Both the position numbers and the translations under genes were made by a program. The notes below the pieces were generated by a model. That model did no database searches, was not told the DNA's origin, and saw only the letters and a program-made list of their open reading frames with translations. Below are positions 13,685 to 15,787 of a stretch of DNA of 15,787 nucleotides, in pieces; within the stretch, counting starts at the first letter, position 1, and each line of letters opens with the position of its first letter. This DNA comes from Bordetella parapertussis (GTDB taxonomy: Bacteria; Pseudomonadota; Gammaproteobacteria; Burkholderiales; SG8-41). The stretch lies in assembly GCA_945863085.1 (NCBI GenBank), contig CAMBCD010000026.1, forward strand, positions 1 to 15,787, read 5' to 3'.

Positions 13685-13700
13685 CGGGGACATGTCCCCG
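13685..13700. repeat. Perfect 16-bp palindrome between radC and rpmB
   Basis: CGGGGACATGTCCCCG is its own reverse complement over all 16 bases. It lies 31 bases beyond the radC stop and 15 bases upstream of the rpmB -35 box. It could be an operator, a hairpin at the end of radC, or a remnant of a REP-type element. No loop is needed for a dimeric DNA-binding protein site. Confidence 0.7.
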
Positions 13701-13730
13701 CAAAACAGTTATTTCAATAAAAACAATAAC

Positions 13731-14405
13731 TTACAGCAATCCACGCTCGGCAAACGACAAAGCCCCGTCGCCAGCAACGACAAAATGATCGAGCACACGC
13801 ACATCCACCATGGCCAGCGCCTGCTTCAGCGCCGCGGTCAGCGCCTCATCGGCGCGGCTGGGTTCAGCGACGCCGGAGGGATGGTTATGCGCAAAAATCA
13901 CCGCGGCTGCGTTGAAATGCAGCGCGCGTTTGACCACTTCGCGCGGATAGACGCTGGTCTGGGTCAGCGTGCCGCGAAACAACTCTTCGCAAGCCGTCAC
14001 CCGGTGCTGGGCATCGAGAAATACCACGACAAACACCTCATGCGGCCGGCCGTGCAGCATCAGCCGCAGGTAGTCGCGCACTGCGCCGGGAGCCGACAGC
14101 GCGGCGCCGGCATCGAGCTTTTCGCGCAGGGTGCGCCGCGCGATCTCCAGGGCCGCCTGCAGCTGGGCATATTTGGCCGGACCCAGGCCCGGCTCGGCGC
14201 AGAAGGATTCGTTGGCGGCCCCGGCCAGTGCCGACAGCGACCCAAAGCGGGTCAATTGATCACGCGCCAGTTCCACCGCGGTTTTGCCCTTGATGCCGGT
14301 GCGCAGGAATATCGCCACCAGTTCGGCGTCCGACAGGCTCTGCGGCCCCTTGGCCAGCAGTTTCTCGCGAGGGCGGTCGTCCAGCGGCCAGTCGGTGATT
14401 GCCAT
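13731..14405 (-). CDS. radC: RadC/JAB-domain protein
   Basis: The 224-residue protein has the full RadC architecture. An N-terminal helix-hairpin-helix-like region begins with [27 protein letters not shown] and runs to [11 protein letters not shown] (residues 72-82). A JAB1/MPN metalloprotease-like domain follows. The metal-binding JAMM residues are Glu123 ([10 protein letters not shown]), His173 and His175 (HNHPSG) and Asp186 (PSRAD). E. coli RadC was once linked to DNA repair, but that link was withdrawn, and the biochemical role remains uncertain. The ATG at 14405 has GGAG about 9 bases upstream. It diverges from coaBC and lies upstream of rpmB-rpmG, the conserved proteobacterial neighbourhood. 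All JAMM residues are intact. Confidence 0.95.
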   Translation of the reverse strand: MAITDWPLDDRPREKLLAKGPQSLSDAELVAIFLRTGIKGKTAVELARDQLTRFGSLSALAGAANESFCAEPGLGPAKYAQLQAALEIARRTLREKLDAGAALSAPGAVRDYLRLMLHGRPHEVFVVVFLDAQHRVTACEELFRGTLTQTSVYPREVVKRALHFNAAAVIFAHNHPSGVAEPSRADEALTAALKQALAMVDVRVLDHFVVAGDGALSFAERGLL

Positions 14406-14511
14406 CTCGGGTTCTCCGGGTCGATTGTTTAAAAACGCGCCGGGCGGCCCTTGGTTTACCCGTCCCTGAATTTGCAGTTACACTTGCCATCCCCTGCGCT
14501 AGGTGCCTGAT

Positions 14512-15723
14512 ATGCAAAGTAAAAGTGAAGTTAAAAAGGTCCTGCTCGGCCTCACCGGCGGCGTCGCCGCGTACAAGGCTGCCGAACTCGTGCGCCGCTT
14601 GGGCGACCACGGCATCGAAGTGCATGTGGTAATGACCAAAGCAGCCTGCGGTTTCATCACGCCGGCGACGCTGCAGGCGCTGTCCGGCCACCCGGTGTAC
14701 ACCGACATGTGGGACGGGCGCATCGCCAACGGCATGCCCCATATCGAACTGTCGCGCGACAAGCAGGCCATCGTCGTAGCACCCGCCACCGCCGACTTCC
14801 TTGCCAAGGCTGCGCTGGGCCTTGCCGACGACCTGCTGTCGACACTGTGCCTCGCCCGCGACTGCCCGCTGATCGTCGCGCCGGCGATGAACCGCCAGAT
14901 GTGGGAACACCCGGCAACCAGACGCAACGTCGCACAACTCAAACGCGACGGCGTGATCGTGCTCGGCCCCGACAGCGGCGACCAGGCCTGCGGCGAAACC
15001 GGCATGGGCCGCATGCTTGAGGCCGATGAACTCGCCGAAGCGATCAGCGGTTTTCTCGAGCCCAAAACACTGTCCGGCAAACGCGTACTGATGACCGCGG
15101 GTCCGACCTTCGAACCGATCGACGCGGTGCGCGGCATCACCAACCGCAGCTCCGGCAAGATGGGTTACGCCATTGCCCGTGCCGCCATCGCCGCCGGCGC
15201 TGAAGTCACGCTGGTGTCGGGACCGGTCAGCCTTGCAGCGCCGGTCGGCGCCCGCATGGAACGGGTGCAGACCGCCGCGGAAATGTTCGATGCCGTGAAA
15301 AAACACGTGGCCAAAGCGGACTTTTTCATCGGTGTCGCCGCGGTCGCCGATTACCGCGTCAGTGCTCCGCGCAAACACAAGATCAAGAAAATCGACGAAG
15401 GCGAGCTCAAGCTGAACTTCGTGCCCAACCCCGACATCCTCGCCTGGGTCGCGTCACGGCCCAAGCCGCCGTTCTGTGTCGGCTTCGCCGCGGAGAGCCG
15501 CAACCTCGACGCCTTTGCCGACGAAAAACGCCGGCGCAAAAAAGTGAAACTGATGATCGCCAACCTCGCACAGGCCGCGATCGGCGCCGACGACAATGAA
15601 GTTTCGCTGCTCGATGATGCCGGCACCCACCGCCTGCCGCGCGCACCGAAAACCGTCGTTGCGCGGCAGATCATTGAACACATTGTTGCGCTTTGCAGCG
15701 CAAAATCCCGTAAATCCCGGTAA
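14512..15723 (+). CDS. coaBC: Bifunctional phosphopantothenoylcysteine decarboxylase/synthase
   Basis: CoaBC joins 4'-phosphopantothenate to cysteine (CoaB, CTP-dependent) and decarboxylates the product (CoaC, FMN-dependent) to give phosphopantetheine for coenzyme A. The 403-residue protein starts with the flavoprotein domain: LLGLTGGVAAYKAAELVRRL, the catalytic His77 in GMPHIELSR, the PAMN motif at 124-127, and the substrate clamp GDQACGETGMGRM with Cys160. From about residue 185 the CoaB half follows: VLMTAGPTFEPIDAVRGITNRSSGKMG, FFIGVAAVADYR, VPNPDILAWVAS, CVGFAAES and the basic RRRKKVKLMIAN. I chose ATG 14512 because the GTG at 14503 lies within the AGGTG ribosome site. Together with panB and panC in this window it covers much of the pantothenate-to-CoA route. 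dut follows 42 bases on. Confidence 0.96.
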   Translation: MQSKSEVKKVLLGLTGGVAAYKAAELVRRLGDHGIEVHVVMTKAACGFITPATLQALSGHPVYTDMWDGRIANGMPHIELSRDKQAIVVAPATADFLAKAALGLADDLLSTLCLARDCPLIVAPAMNRQMWEHPATRRNVAQLKRDGVIVLGPDSGDQACGETGMGRMLEADELAEAISGFLEPKTLSGKRVLMTAGPTFEPIDAVRGITNRSSGKMGYAIARAAIAAGAEVTLVSGPVSLAAPVGARMERVQTAAEMFDAVKKHVAKADFFIGVAAVADYRVSAPRKHKIKKIDEGELKLNFVPNPDILAWVASRPKPPFCVGFAAESRNLDAFADEKRRRKKVKLMIANLAQAAIGADDNEVSLLDDAGTHRLPRAPKTVVARQIIEHIVALCSAKSRKSR

Positions 15724-15757
15724 AAATACCGGTAACGCAGGAACGGGTTTCCGTTCA
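15717..15757 (+). promoter_or_regulatory. Two small hairpins in the coaBC-dut junction
   Basis: CCGGTA (15717-15722), four A, and TACCGG (15727-15732) make one perfect short stem that includes part of the coaBC stop codon. GAACGG, GTTT, CCGTTC (about 15740-15756) make a second. Neither is followed by a U-run, so they are unlikely terminators. They may affect coupling or RNA stability. Confidence 0.35.
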
Positions 15758-15765
15758 CCACCTTC

Positions 15766-15787
15766 ATGACATCCATAGACGTCAAAA
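15766..15787 (+). CDS. dut: dUTP diphosphatase, first codons only (cut by window edge)
   Basis: Only seven codons are visible, MTSIDVK. The IDVK word matches the usual start of proteobacterial Dut (MKxIDVKIL), and dut directly follows coaBC in many Proteobacteria. Dut hydrolyses dUTP to dUMP, keeping uracil out of DNA and feeding dTMP synthesis. The upstream ribosome site is weak. The call rests mostly on gene order and four residues, so it is moderate. Confidence 0.6.

Noticed and set aside
14260..15378. A 372-codon minus-strand open frame opposite coaBC
   Set aside because: It is a shadow of coaBC and radC in another frame, with no domain signature or ribosome site.

Overview
The window is about 15.8 kb of gene-dense, GC-rich (roughly 60%) bacterial chromosome. 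Gene content and order suggest a betaproteobacterium: pcnB-folK-dNK-panB-panC on one strand, hda beside divergent purM-purN, a tandem pair of DUF3108 proteins ahead of an RsmB-type methyltransferase, and rpmB-rpmG-radC next to divergent coaBC-dut. This placement comes from recognised families and gene order, not from a database search. I saw no tRNA, rRNA, CRISPR array, prophage or intact insertion sequence. Nearly everything is core metabolism and information processing.

Layout. (1) 1-5378, minus strand: hda, a HAD phosphatase, pcnB (poly(A) polymerase), folK, a deoxynucleoside kinase, panB and the 5' part of panC, transcribed from right to left. pcnB has its own TATAAT box. An inverted repeat lies between panB and panC, and a 19-bp direct repeat lies at the folK/kinase junction. 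(2) 5379-5634: divergent control region with a good hda promoter and a pyrimidine-rich purM leader. (3) 5635-10383, plus strand: purM (TTG start), purN (apparent CTG start), two DUF3108 envelope proteins and an rRNA m5C methyltransferase. The last four overlap one another by 8, 4 and 4 bases. (4) 10456-13044, plus strand: a MscS-family channel and a membrane fatty acid desaturase, closed by a strong bidirectional terminator. (5) 13108-14405, minus strand: radC, rpmB (L28) and rpmG (L33). (6) 14512-15787, plus strand: coaBC and the first codons of dut.

Functional links. panB, panC and coaBC belong to one route, from ketoisovalerate through pantothenate to coenzyme A. purM and purN catalyse steps of IMP synthesis. 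folK supplies folate, whose formyl form PurN uses. The kinase and Dut both act on deoxynucleotide pools. Hda controls DnaA, and pcnB, rpmB, rpmG and the RsmB homologue act on RNA or ribosomes.

I found no convincing new multi-gene system. The points most worth a second look are small: the coupled 11-codon minicistron made by the direct repeat before the kinase, the CTG start of purN, the TonB-like N-terminus on the second DUF3108 protein, the inverted repeat between panB and panC, and the perfect 16-bp palindrome between rpmB and radC.
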